A DNA stretch of 64,000 bases from Prevotellaceae bacterium (GTDB lineage: Bacteria > Bacteroidota > Bacteroidia > Bacteroidales > Paludibacteraceae): contig JAISVA010000005.1 in NCBI GenBank assembly GCA_031271815.1, forward strand, positions 62,001-126,000. The letters are read 5' to 3'. Both the position numbers and the translations under genes were made by a program. Numbering within the stretch: position 1 is the first letter of the stretch; every line of letters begins with the position of its first letter. Positions 35,829 to 44,149 of this stretch are shown piece by piece. Under the pieces are notes generated by a model. It ran no database searches and was not told the origin of the DNA. It saw only the letters and a list, made by a program, of their open reading frames with translations.

Positions 35829-38303
35829 ATGAATAAGATAAATTTTAATTGGTCTAAAATTCTTCCTCATATTGGAATTATTTTTTCATTCTTAGTGCTT
35901 TCATTTATTTTTTTCTCTTCTGTATTGGAAGGAAAACGGCTAAAAACAAATGATGTTGAAAGTTGGGCTTATTTTTCGAAAGAGACAACGGATTACAATA
36001 AAACACACGATGAACCTACTCTTTGGACGAATAGCCAGTTTGGCGGTATGCCGACTTATCAAATAGCTATGCCTCACAATCAAAATATAATGAATAGGAT
36101 ATACTACCATCTTCTCGTGGAACCAATGTCGGAACCGGTACTTGTCCTTTTTCTTTATCTCACATGCTTTTATATTTTACTGATTTGTTTGGGATGCAAT
36201 AAGTGGCTGGCAGTTGTAGGGTCGCTTGCTTGCAGCTTTGGGTCATACAACTTGATTATTATAGCCGCCGGACATATCACAAAAGCAAAAGTGATAGCCT
36301 TTATGGCTCCGTTAATCGGAAGTATTTGGCTGGCATTCCGTAAAGATAAAATAATAGGTTCACTGCTTACGGTGATATTTTTAAATTTAGCTATCGGCAG
36401 TAATCACGTGCAGATATTGTACTACACCTTATTTATTTTAGTGTTTTTCGGAATCGTAGAATTAATCTATGCAATTAAAGAAAGGCAGCTGAAAAATTTT
36501 TTCCAGACTTCGGGATTGCTTTTCGCAGCAGCCATAATCGCCATCGGGGCAAACGCAACGCTGCTATACACCACCTATGAATACAGCAAATATACGATGC
36601 GCGGCGATTCAAACGGGCTTACGAAAAAAGAAGGAAACGATACGAAACCCGGCGGATTGGACAAAGATTATATTACCGCGTGGAGCTATGGCATTGATGA
36701 ATCTTTCACAATGCTGATCCCCGATTTCAAAGGAGGAGCGAGCGGAGGAACACTTAGCGCCGGTTCGGAGACCGGAAAGGAATTAAAAAAAATGGGTTAT
36801 TCCAACGTGGAAGAAATGCAGCTGCCGTTGTATTGGGGAACACAACCGTTTACTTCCGGACCGGTCTATCTGGGTGCAATCGTCTGTTTTCTGTTTGTTC
36901 TCGGATTTTGTCTGGTAGATAATCGAACAAAGTGGTGGTTGCTTCCGGTCATTGTTCTTACGTTGATGCTTTCCTGGGGAAGGAACTTTATGCCTTTGAC
37001 CGATTTTTTTATTGATTACATTCCGCTCTACAACAAATTCCGGACTGTTTCCATGATATTGGTTGCCACCGGATTGTGTATGTCAATCATGGCATTTCTC
37101 GGGTTGCGCGCTTTCCTGAAAGAAGATGCCGATAAACAAAAGAATAAACGCGCCTTGTATGTCGCAGCCGGTGTTGCCGGTGGGCTTTGCCTGATTTTCT
37201 GGCTGATACCGTCGCTAAGTGGAAACTTTATTTCACAATCGGATGCGCAACTTCCCGAAATCTTACAAAAAACATTGCCGGTTGACCGTGCAAGCCTGTT
37301 GCGGTCGGATGCTTTCCGTTCGCTTGTTTTCATCGTTTTAGCGGGTGCAATTTTGTGGTTTTACAACGAAAAAAGACGCTTCAACATTCATTTTGTTTAT
37401 GCCTTGCTGGCAATACTTGTCCTTGCGGATTTATGGACGGTAGACAAACGCTACCTGAACGATGCGAATTTTGAAAAGAAAAGTAAAGTCGGCGTTTTAC
37501 AACCATCCGAAGCAGATAAATTTATATTGCAGGATAAATCCACTCACCGCGTTCTGGATATTACCGTAAACATATTCAACGATGCCAAACCTTCCTATTT
37601 CCATCATAATATCGGAGGGTATCACGCTGCGAAATTAAGTCGTTATCAAGACCTGATTGATTACCATTTGGCAAACGATATTCAAAAATTATTACAAGGA
37701 TTAAATACTGCAAGAACGCGGGAAGAGCAGGAAAATGCGTTTCGTAATGCGCACATCCTGAATATGCTCAATATGAAGTATTTGATACACGATCCTAAAA
37801 GTATGCCGATCGTTAATCCGGCGGCAAACGGAAATGCTTGGCTCGTATCCTCTTATCGTATTGCCGGAAATGCAGACGAAGAAATGTTGATGCTCGGACA
37901 AATTGACACAAGAAACGAACTGGTTGCCGACAAACTGTTTGCCGGCATGCTGACGGATATAAACAACCGTGATACGACTGCCGCCATTGAGTTACTCAGT
38001 TACGCGCCGAATAAATTGGTTTATGCGTTCAGTTCACAGTCTGACCAAATCGCTGTTTTTTCCGAAATATTCTATGACAAAGGTTGGAATGCCTACATCA
38101 ATGGAGAGAAAGTTCCGTATTTCAGAGCCGATTATCTGCTCAGGGCAATGCCTTTAAAAGCGGGTAATTACACGATTGAGTTTAAGTTTGAACCGCAAAG
38201 TTTCCTTATCGGAAATGCGGTGGCAACCGTTTGTTCTGTATTATTCATCGTATTGTTGATTGGATATGTTGTATTTAGAATAAGAAAGAGAAAAATTAGT
38301 TAA
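35829..38303 (+). CDS. YfhO family membrane protein
   Basis: 824-aa polytopic protein. About 12 hydrophobic helices occupy residues 1-560, with the family strings FGSYNLIIIAAGHITKAKVI and GSNHVQILYYTLF, followed by a soluble C-terminal domain with a last membrane helix near 795-815. YfhO proteins are GT-C-like and in some bacteria add sugars to lipoteichoic acid or other envelope glycans; the Bacteroidota role is unproven. The ATG at 35829 is chosen because the 38 upstream codons are A/T-rich and not membrane-like. Confidence 0.9.
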   Translation: MNKINFNWSKILPHIGIIFSFLVLSFIFFSSVLEGKRLKTNDVESWAYFSKETTDYNKTHDEPTLWTNSQFGGMPTYQIAMPHNQNIMNRIYYHLLVEPMSEPVLVLFLYLTCFYILLICLGCNKWLAVVGSLACSFGSYNLIIIAAGHITKAKVIAFMAPLIGSIWLAFRKDKIIGSLLTVIFLNLAIGSNHVQILYYTLFILVFFGIVELIYAIKERQLKNFFQTSGLLFAAAIIAIGANATLLYTTYEYSKYTMRGDSNGLTKKEGNDTKPGGLDKDYITAWSYGIDESFTMLIPDFKGGASGGTLSAGSETGKELKKMGYSNVEEMQLPLYWGTQPFTSGPVYLGAIVCFLFVLGFCLVDNRTKWWLLPVIVLTLMLSWGRNFMPLTDFFIDYIPLYNKFRTVSMILVATGLCMSIMAFLGLRAFLKEDADKQKNKRALYVAAGVAGGLCLIFWLIPSLSGNFISQSDAQLPEILQKTLPVDRASLLRSDAFRSLVFIVLAGAILWFYNEKRRFNIHFVYALLAILVLADLWTVDKRYLNDANFEKKSKVGVLQPSEADKFILQDKSTHRVLDITVNIFNDAKPSYFHHNIGGYHAAKLSRYQDLIDYHLANDIQKLLQGLNTARTREEQENAFRNAHILNMLNMKYLIHDPKSMPIVNPAANGNAWLVSSYRIAGNADEEMLMLGQIDTRNELVADKLFAGMLTDINNRDTTAAIELLSYAPNKLVYAFSSQSDQIAVFSEIFYDKGWNAYINGEKVPYFRADYLLRAMPLKAGNYTIEFKFEPQSFLIGNAVATVCSVLFIVLLIGYVVFRIRKRKIS

Positions 38304-38330
38304 TCTTTTCCGGAATATATATAATTGCAG

Positions 38331-38372
38331 ACTCCATAAATGGGACTTTTTACACAGCCACATTTATGGAGT
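38331..38372 (+). terminator. Hairpin after the YfhO gene
   Basis: 12-bp perfect stem (ACTCCATAAATG/CATTTATGGAGT) with an 18-nt loop, 28 bp after the stop. It has no strong T run, so its function as a terminator is uncertain. Confidence 0.5.
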
Positions 38373-38518
38373 TTGTGGTAAATTCGGCAGATTATTATTC
38401 AACAAAAAATAAAATTTTAGATTGGAATACAAAGATGTCGAAATGTAATAAATTGTATCTTTTGTATTAAATAACGTTTAATTTTAATCATATTTTTCGT
38501 CTTTTCTCTCAAAAACGC

Positions 38519-38526
38519 TATATTTG
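38519..38526 (+). promoter_or_regulatory. Candidate -7 box of gdhA
   Basis: TATATTTG matches TAnnTTTG. A T-rich TTTTTCG lies about 20 nt upstream in place of a clean TTTG -33 box. The transcript would have a leader of about 95 nt. Confidence 0.45.
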
Positions 38527-38626
38527 CAACTGTTTTGAAGGAAAAACAAAAAAAAAGTACAGAAACAGGCAATGTTTCTTTCCTTTTGTAATTTTAGTAA
38601 CAATATATATTAATCGTTAAAAAGCT

Positions 38627-39970
38627 ATGGACGCAGCAGTAAAAGAATTTATGGCGATCGTGATTGCAAGAAATCCGGGTGAAACCCTTTTTCACCAAGC
38701 CGTACAGGAAGTGGTAGAGTCGTTAATCCCTTTCGTAGAAGCAAATCCGAAATACAAATCCGCCAAGATTCTGGAAAGAATGATTGAACCCGAAAGAGTG
38801 ATCATTTTCCGTATTCCCTGGATTGATGATAAGGGAGAATTTCAAATTAACCGTGGATATCGCGTTCAAATGAACAGCGCTATAGGGCCTTACAAAGGCG
38901 GAATCCGTTTCCACCCTTCAGTAAATTTGGGAACGCTTAAATTCCTGGCTTTCGAGCAAACGTTGAAAAATAGCTTGACAACCCTGCCAATGGGTGGAGC
39001 AAAAGGCGGTTCGGATTTTGACCCGAAAGGAAAATCAGACAATGAAATCATGCGTTTCTGTCAGAGTTTTATTACGGAACTTTATCGCCATATCGGTGCT
39101 GATACGGATGTTCCGGCAGGAGATATTGGCGTAGGCGGTCGTGAAGTGGGTTATATGTTCGGACAATATAAAAGAATAAAAAATGAATTTTCGGGAGTTT
39201 TGACCGGAAAAGGTCTTGACTTCGGCGGTTCGTTAATTCGTCCGGAAGCAACCGGTTACGGAGCGACTTATTTTGCCGAATATATGTTGAATACCAAAGG
39301 AGACAGCTTGAAAGGAAAAACCGTTGCGATTTCAGGTTCCGGAAACGTGGCCCAATATGCAGTTGAAAAATGTATTCAAATGGGTGCTAAAGTTGTTACT
39401 GTTTCCGACTCTAACGGTACTGTCTATGATGAAGACGGAATCACAGAGGAAAAGCTGGCTTATATTATGGAGCTGAAAAACGTAAAACGCGGACGTATCA
39501 AAGAGTATGCCGAAAAATACGGTGTGAAATACTTTGAAGGACAATGCCCATGGAAACTCGGCAAATTCGACGTAGCTATGCCAAACGCTACCCAGAACGA
39601 ATTGGACGGAAGCGATGCGGAAGTATTATTGGCAAACGGATGTATTTGCGTGTCGGAAGGTGCCAACATGCCTTCAACGCTTGAAGCCGTGAATGCATTT
39701 ATTGCAGCTAAGATCCTTTACGCTCCGGGCAAGGCGTCAAATGCAGGAGGTGTTGCCACTTCCGGTCTCGAAATGTCTCAAAACTCGTGCCGCCTTTCTT
39801 GGAGCAGAGAAGAAGTAGACGAGAAATTGAAAGGCATTATGAAAAACATCCACGACAACTGCGTGAAATACGGAACCGGCAAAGATGGCGTTATTAACTA
39901 CGTAAAAGGCGCAAACATCGCAGGATTCATCAAAGTTGCCAACGCGATGATTGCACAAGGACACGTATAA
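38627..39970 (+). CDS. gdhA: NADP-type glutamate dehydrogenase
   Basis: 447-aa hexameric enzyme that aminates 2-oxoglutarate with ammonium. The catalytic Lys region LPMGGAKGGSDFDPKGKS and the substrate Lys region NSAIGPYKGGIRFHPSVN are intact. The nucleotide fold begins at VAISGSGNVAQYAVEKC. The length and the C-terminal YVKGANIAGFIKVANAM place it in the small (about 450-residue) GDH family. Cofactor preference for NADPH is inferred from family resemblance. It is followed by ddh about 114 bp away, separated by an inverted repeat. Confidence 0.95.
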   Translation: MDAAVKEFMAIVIARNPGETLFHQAVQEVVESLIPFVEANPKYKSAKILERMIEPERVIIFRIPWIDDKGEFQINRGYRVQMNSAIGPYKGGIRFHPSVNLGTLKFLAFEQTLKNSLTTLPMGGAKGGSDFDPKGKSDNEIMRFCQSFITELYRHIGADTDVPAGDIGVGGREVGYMFGQYKRIKNEFSGVLTGKGLDFGGSLIRPEATGYGATYFAEYMLNTKGDSLKGKTVAISGSGNVAQYAVEKCIQMGAKVVTVSDSNGTVYDEDGITEEKLAYIMELKNVKRGRIKEYAEKYGVKYFEGQCPWKLGKFDVAMPNATQNELDGSDAEVLLANGCICVSEGANMPSTLEAVNAFIAAKILYAPGKASNAGGVATSGLEMSQNSCRLSWSREEVDEKLKGIMKNIHDNCVKYGTGKDGVINYVKGANIAGFIKVANAMIAQGHV

Positions 39971-39978
39971 TAATAATT

Positions 39979-40061
39979 GAGCAATTATGGAATTGAAAAA
40001 TTAAGGAATTAAGAAAGCATTTTCTGTTCAATTTCTTAATTTTTCAATTCCATAATTGCTC
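39979..40061. repeat. 27-bp perfect inverted repeat between gdhA and ddh
   Basis: Arms at 39979-40005 and 40035-40061 are exact reverse complements (the left arm begins GAGCAATTATGGAATTG). The loop itself contains ATTAAGAAA, which can pair instead with TTTCTTAAT, so two alternative folds are possible. It is part of the A/T-rich palindromic repeat family of this window and may terminate gdhA. Confidence 0.85.
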
Positions 40062-40084
40062 AATTTCTTAATTATTTTTTGGTT

Positions 40085-40990
40085 ATGGAAAAAATAAAAA
40101 TTGCAGTTGTCGGATACGGAAACATCGGTAAATTTGCCGTTGAAGCTATTCAAGCTGCGCCCGATATGGAATTGGTAGGAGTTGTTCGCCGTGCATCTTC
40201 GGCGAGAGAAATTCCGTTGGAATTAACCGGCATAAGAATAGTTTCCGACATAGATGAATTGGGAAAAGTCGATGTTGCCGTTTTGTGCGGACCCACACGC
40301 AGCATTCCCGAAACAGCTACGGCAATCGTAGAAAAAGGAATTTGCACTGTTGATAGTTTTGATATTCATGGAGATGCCTTGTGGGGACTTCGTCAATTAT
40401 TAGACGAAGCCTGCAAAAAATACAATGCCTCTTCAATTATCTCTGCCGGTTGGGATCCGGGGAGCGATTCGGTTATCCGTACCTTGTTTATGGCGATGGC
40501 GCCGAAAGGAATCACTTATACCAATTTTGGTCCCGGTATGAGTATGGGACATTCGGTCGCAGCACGTTCGAAAGAAGGCGTTAAAAATGCGTTATCAATG
40601 ACTATCCCGACCGGAACAGGTGTACATCGCCGTATAGTTTATGTAGAATTGGAAAAGGGAGCAATGCTGGAAACCGTTACCACTGCTATCAAATCCGATT
40701 CGTATTTTTCGAAAGACGAAACTCACGTCATCGAAGTGGAAAGTGTAGATGTGCTGCAAGATATGGGACACGGCGTATTCATCGAACGGAAGGGTGTTTC
40801 CGGAAAAACGCAAAATCAACTGTTCGAATATCGCATGCACATCAATAATCCCGCATTGACCTCACAGGTACTTGTATCGTGTGCCCGCGCCGTTGTAAAA
40901 CAATGTCCCGGATGCTATACGATGCCTGAAATTCCGCCAATGGATTATTTGGCTGGTGACCGTGAAATGCTGGTTAAGGCACTGGTGTAG
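40085..40990 (+). CDS. ddh: meso-Diaminopimelate D-dehydrogenase
   Basis: 301-aa NADPH enzyme that reductively aminates tetrahydrodipicolinate to meso-DAP in one step, feeding lysine and peptidoglycan. The N-terminal nucleotide fold reads KIAVVGYGNIGKFAVEAI. The substrate domain includes SAGWDPGSDSVIRTLF, FGPGMSMGHSVAARSKEGV and GVHRRIVYVELE, which match the Ddh family. The ATG at 40085 is chosen over the TTG at 40079. It is next to gdhA, another ammonium-assimilating dehydrogenase. Confidence 0.92.
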   Translation: MEKIKIAVVGYGNIGKFAVEAIQAAPDMELVGVVRRASSAREIPLELTGIRIVSDIDELGKVDVAVLCGPTRSIPETATAIVEKGICTVDSFDIHGDALWGLRQLLDEACKKYNASSIISAGWDPGSDSVIRTLFMAMAPKGITYTNFGPGMSMGHSVAARSKEGVKNALSMTIPTGTGVHRRIVYVELEKGAMLETVTTAIKSDSYFSKDETHVIEVESVDVLQDMGHGVFIERKGVSGKTQNQLFEYRMHINNPALTSQVLVSCARAVVKQCPGCYTMPEIPPMDYLAGDREMLVKALV

Positions 40991-40997
40991 GTAATCT

Positions 40998-41095
40998 GTC
41001 TTGAACCGGGATTTTTACAGTATTTATAAGATTATCAGGATGAAAAACTAAATCCTGATAATCTTATAAATACTGTAAAAATCCCGGTTCAAGAC
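40998..41095. repeat. 44-bp perfect inverted repeat
   Basis: Arms at 40998-41041 and 41052-41095 are exact reverse complements across 44 bases, with a 10-nt loop. It lies between the convergent ddh and holin-like genes, 7 bp after the ddh stop and 4 bp before the other gene's stop. It could fold into a very stable hairpin on either strand and terminate both genes. Part of the arm recurs in degenerate form at 23853-23897. Confidence 0.92.
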
Positions 41096-41099
41096 AAAA

Positions 41100-41441
41100 T
41101 CATATCTTGTCAAAAACCTTCATTAAAAACGACGAAACCACTGAGACAATGATACTGAACAGCAACGCCCACCAAAAGTTATTTACTTGAAATCCGCTGA
41201 AAAAATAGCTCGTTAGCATAATAATAAGTGCGTTGATTACGAGCAGGAAAAGTCCGAATGTAATAATTGTTATCGGGATCGTGAAAAAAATGAGTACCGG
41301 CTTTAAAAATGTATCCAAAAGTCCAATGACCAGTGCGACACCGATAGCCGTCCAATAACTTCTGATACTTATTCCGGGCAACGCCCACGCAGTGAAATAA
41401 ACGGCCAGTGCCGAGATTAATAATTGAATAATAAAGTTCAT
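41100..41441 (-). CDS. Phage holin family (YvlD-like) membrane protein
   Basis: 113 aa with four hydrophobic segments. The N-terminus MNFIIQLLISALAVYFTAWALPG and the sequence LLDTFLKPVLIFFTIPITI match the Phage_holin_4_2/YvlD family, whose members are mostly chromosomal and not part of prophages. The inner-membrane location is supported, the function unknown. No phage genes surround it. Confidence 0.88.
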   Translation of the reverse strand: MNFIIQLLISALAVYFTAWALPGISIRSYWTAIGVALVIGLLDTFLKPVLIFFTIPITIITFGLFLLVINALIIMLTSYFFSGFQVNNFWWALLFSIIVSVVSSFLMKVFDKI

Positions 41442-41496
41442 ATTTTTACTGTTTTATCAATTGTATAAACATATCTTGTTTTTACTAAGAAATTCA

Positions 41497-42378
41497 TCAC
41501 TCCAAACTCAGGTAAGGAATCAACCGCTCCCAATCTTCGTCCGAAAATTCATTTATTTCCTTTAACGTTTCAAAAGTACTAATAGTTTTATTTTTTTGCA
41601 AAAATAAAATAAGTGCCGAGAGTTGCTCCTTTTTCAAATACGGATGTCGCAAGCGAATATTTACATTTCCGTTCAATCTTATCTTTTTTATTTCCGAATT
41701 ATCTACTGTTAAATAAGGTCGTAATGATTGAAATAACTCTTCCGAAATTCCGTAAACCTCTTTCAATTGCTCTATTTGATAAAAACCACCCAAATAATTT
41801 CGATATTTTACAATTCGTTCGGCATAAATCGTTCCGATACCTTTTAGCTTTTTCAACGTCGCAGCATCAGCAGTGTTTAATTCGATTATTTCGATTTCCT
41901 TTACAGTATATTCCTCTGTTTGGAGGGCAACTTCTTTTTCCTTTTTTTTATTTTTTGAAAAAACAGATTCGGATTTCATTTCTTTTTCAATTGAAATATA
42001 CGGCAATAATTCAGCATACAGTTCCTCTTGCATTCCATATATCTTAGAAAAATCTTCCGGTTTCCGGAAAACGCCTCCTTTTGAACGGTATTTTAAAATG
42101 CGGGAAACAAGATAGGACGGAACTCCCAATCGAACAAAATCTGCCGAGTCAAGCCGGTTTGGATCAAACGAAAATAGCTCAACCTGTTTCTCCCCTGGTA
42201 TCAATGATGCTTTGAAATGTTCTATTTCTGCATGATAATCGGACATATCAGCCGGTTTGTCGCTAAAATAACAGGGTAATATTCTGTTTATAACGATTGC
42301 AACGACAACCAGGCAAATCAACACAAGTATACCATTTTTTTCTCCTTCCGAAAAAAATAAAAAATTCTTCCAGCTCAT
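41497..42378 (-). CDS. Helix-hairpin-helix (ComEA-like) membrane-anchored protein
   Basis: 293 aa. An N-terminal membrane segment (about residues 15-35, ILVLICLVVVAIVI) is followed by three or four helix-hairpin-helix repeats: FVRLGVPSYLVSRILKYRSKG, TAATLKKL-type segments with IGTIYAERIVKYRNYLGG, and two more degenerate copies. HhH domains bind DNA without sequence specificity, and ComEA homologues act in DNA uptake, but here the role is unproven. The ATG at 42378 (MSWKNFLFF) is preferred over the upstream one. Followed by the holin-like gene 55 bp away. Confidence 0.83.
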   Translation of the reverse strand: MSWKNFLFFSEGEKNGILVLICLVVVAIVINRILPCYFSDKPADMSDYHAEIEHFKASLIPGEKQVELFSFDPNRLDSADFVRLGVPSYLVSRILKYRSKGGVFRKPEDFSKIYGMQEELYAELLPYISIEKEMKSESVFSKNKKKEKEVALQTEEYTVKEIEIIELNTADAATLKKLKGIGTIYAERIVKYRNYLGGFYQIEQLKEVYGISEELFQSLRPYLTVDNSEIKKIRLNGNVNIRLRHPYLKKEQLSALILFLQKNKTISTFETLKEINEFSDEDWERLIPYLSLE

Positions 42379-42466
42379 AATCAAACTTTTACAAACACGT
42401 AAATCTAAAATCAAACATTATAAATTGTAATAATATGCGAAAGTACAAAAAGATTTCAAAATTCTT

Positions 42467-42497
42467 ATTGGTTTATTCAAAAAAAAGCCTATCTTTG
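42467..42497 (+). promoter_or_regulatory. Promoter of tRNA-Met
   Basis: TTG (42468-42470), a 19-nt spacer and TATCTTTG (42490-42497), 22 bp before the tRNA. The spacing is the same as in the tRNA-Lys promoter. Confidence 0.75.
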
Positions 42498-42519
42498 CAC
42501 CGCATTTTTAGAAAATGAT

Positions 42520-42593
42520 GGCGGGATAGCTCAGTTGGTTAGAGCGTCGGATTCATAACCCGGAGGTCACGAGTTCAATTCTCGTTCCCGCTA
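42520..42593 (+). tRNA. tRNA-Met (anticodon CAT)
   Basis: 74-nt cloverleaf: acceptor GGCGGGA/TCCCGCT (with a G1-T72 pair), D stem GCTC/GAGC, loop TTCATAA, and T arm ACGAG-TTCAATT-CTCGT. The anticodon stem TCGGA/CCCGG has an A31-C39 mismatch and a T-G pair. CAT can also be Ile(k2C); the elongator Met call rests on overall similarity. No CCA is encoded. Confidence 0.88.
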
Positions 42594-42595
42594 CA

Positions 42596-42631
42596 AAAAG
42601 AAAGCAATCAAAAGATTGGCTTTCTTTTTTT
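42596..42631 (+). terminator. Terminator after tRNA-Met
   Basis: AAGAAAG-CAATC / GATTG-G-CTTTCTT stem with one bulge and an AAAA loop, followed by a T run. It is adjacent to the tRNA 3' end. Confidence 0.85.
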
Positions 42632-42715
42632 ATAGCAAATTTGATAATAATGATGCAAAAAATAGAGGCTATTTCTTATTGAAATAACCTCTACAAAAAA
42701 AGAAAAAAGTGTTGT

Positions 42716-43195
42716 TTACTTATTTGTGGGTGTTGTTTTAGTTTTTCCTTTTCTTTTTCCTTTGTTCTCAACTTGTTTTATCAGATCTTGCCGATATAGA
42801 CGTTCTGCTTGAAACATGGCAAAAATTTTACTTTCAGGCAATATTTCCTTGAATTTTTCATAATAAACACGGTCTAATGTGGCTTTGTTCAGTTTTTCAT
42901 TTATGTATGCCTCATTTATTTTTTGATAATCCTGTTCGGTAAAGGAATTTTTATTCTCTTTTTTTTTCCGCATACCGATGTCATTTTTTTTGAATAGCTC
43001 CATTCTCTTCTGTTGAAATTCATTATACAGGGATATGAATTTTACATTTTCTTCCGGTGTTAATCCGATTTTAGAGCTAATGTATTCAGTTCGTTTTTGT
43101 AAAAGTTCATTCATTCGTTCCTGCTTGTCGCTTTTCGCGAAAGCATTACAAAAAAAACCGAGAAGAAAAACGATTACAGTTAATTGAGTTTTCAT
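42716..43195 (-). CDS. Spy/CpxP-like periplasmic protein
   Basis: 159-aa exported helical protein. The signal peptide is MKTQLTVIVFLLGFFCNAFA, followed by KSDKQERMNELLQKRTEYIS and GLTPEENVKFISLYNEFQQKR, typical of Bacteroidota Spy/CpxP-like stress proteins that bind unfolded chains in the periplasm. The C-terminus is strongly basic (KGKRKGKTKTT). An upstream ATG at 43216 is possible and would overlap the preceding gene by 8 bp. It is third in a sigma factor - membrane protein - exported protein cassette. Confidence 0.78.
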   Translation of the reverse strand: MKTQLTVIVFLLGFFCNAFAKSDKQERMNELLQKRTEYISSKIGLTPEENVKFISLYNEFQQKRMELFKKNDIGMRKKKENKNSFTEQDYQKINEAYINEKLNKATLDRVYYEKFKEILPESKIFAMFQAERLYRQDLIKQVENKGKRKGKTKTTPTNK

Positions 43196-43208
43196 ATTGT
43201 TTATTTTT

Positions 43209-43559
43209 TTAGTCATTTTCTGAAATTAAATAATCCATAAGCATCAAATCGTCCACGTATGCGTAAAGCATAGTTGCTTCTTCGTTAGCGATTTCCATAG
43301 TTTCTGTGTTTTCCACAAGTTCTTCCGTACCAACCATTTTCGAAATATACCATTGGATACCTCCCACGAAGAGTAGCAACGAGGCGGCAATATACATCCA
43401 AGGCTTCATCTTTGTGAATATGGAAATCTTTTTGGAAGCATCCGTAGAAATTATTTTTTCTTCGAGATTTTTAGAAAAATCCGAAAAATAATTCTCAGGA
43501 ACTTCAAAAGGATTTTTTTTGTAAGCCACAGAGTCCAATATGTTTTTTTCGTTTTGCAT
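43209..43559 (-). CDS. Putative anti-sigma factor (single-pass membrane protein)
   Basis: 116 aa. The cytoplasmic N-terminus (1-55, including NPFEVPENYFSDFSKNLEEKI) is followed by one transmembrane helix (about 57-74, WMYIAASLLLFVGGIQW) and a short acidic periplasmic tail. The NPFxVPENYF string is common in Bacteroidota proteins encoded just after ECF sigma factors. The topology and position imply control of the upstream sigma factor. No ASD zinc motif is present, so the mechanism is unclear. Confidence 0.72.
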   Translation of the reverse strand: MQNEKNILDSVAYKKNPFEVPENYFSDFSKNLEEKIISTDASKKISIFTKMKPWMYIAASLLLFVGGIQWYISKMVGTEELVENTETMEIANEEATMLYAYVDDLMLMDYLISEND

Positions 43560-43606
43560 ATTTTTATTTCTTAGTCCATTCTTTGACTTTTTACTTTTGA
43601 AAAGGT

Positions 43607-44149
43607 TTAATTTTCCGAAAGTAAAAATTGCTCGATTTTTTTCACGGCGTGGTGGTAGGAGGCTTTCAATGCGCCGACGGAAGTCTGCAAAATCTCCTCC
43701 ATTTCCTCGTATTTTCGTTCTTCAAAGTATTTCATGTTGAAAACCAGCCGTTGCTTGGGTGGTAACGTGAGAATTGCCTTTTGCAGTTTAAGCTGAATTT
43801 CATCGCCCGAAAAATAGTGGTCACTTTGAAGGTTTTGCACCATGAAATTTTCAATATCAACCGTGTTGGAAGCATTTTTCATCTGTGCATTCGACAGGAA
43901 AGTGTATGTTTCATTCACTGCAATCCGGTGCAGCCAAGTCGAGATTTTTGAATCTCCCCGAAATGAATCCAATCCTCCCCACGCTTTCAAAAACGTATTT
44001 TGCAGCACATCATTCGCATCATCATGTGAAAGCACCATTTTACGGATAAGCCAATATAACTGTTCCTGGTATTTTTGCACTATGGAAGAAAAGGCTTTTG
44101 AACGCGTATTTTCGTCTTTCAGTAGTTGAATTATGTTTTCATTCACCAT
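43607..44149 (-). CDS. ECF-type RNA polymerase sigma factor
   Basis: 180 aa. Region 2 includes FSSIVQKYQEQLYWLIRKMV, DANDVLQNTFLKAWGGLDSF and STWLHRIAVNETYTFL. Region 4 includes LPPKQRLVFNMKYFEERKYE and SVGALKASYHHAVKKI. The start at MVNENIIQLL (44149) is chosen because the in-frame extension to 44320 has no sigma similarity. It heads a three-gene cassette with the putative anti-sigma factor (47 bp) and the Spy-like protein, which suggests an envelope-stress circuit. Confidence 0.92.
   Translation of the reverse strand: MVNENIIQLLKDENTRSKAFSSIVQKYQEQLYWLIRKMVLSHDDANDVLQNTFLKAWGGLDSFRGDSKISTWLHRIAVNETYTFLSNAQMKNASNTVDIENFMVQNLQSDHYFSGDEIQLKLQKAILTLPPKQRLVFNMKYFEERKYEEMEEILQTSVGALKASYHHAVKKIEQFLLSEN

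Larger units (their letters stand above)
38304..38626. other. Intergenic region before gdhA, 323 bp
   Basis: Holds a 12-bp stem (ACTCCATAAATG at 38331-38342 with CATTTATGGAGT at 38361-38372) shortly after the YfhO gene, which could terminate it. It also holds a TATATTTG -7 box at 38519-38526, a candidate gdhA promoter about 100 bp upstream of the ATG. Nothing else is seen. Confidence 0.55.

Noticed and set aside
41100..41441. Prophage marker (holin)
   Set aside because: The family is mostly chromosomal and no other phage gene is nearby.
42520..42593. tRNA-Ile(CAT) instead of tRNA-Met
   Set aside because: Both share the CAT anticodon; overall sequence fits elongator Met better, but I cannot exclude Ile without a tRNA model.
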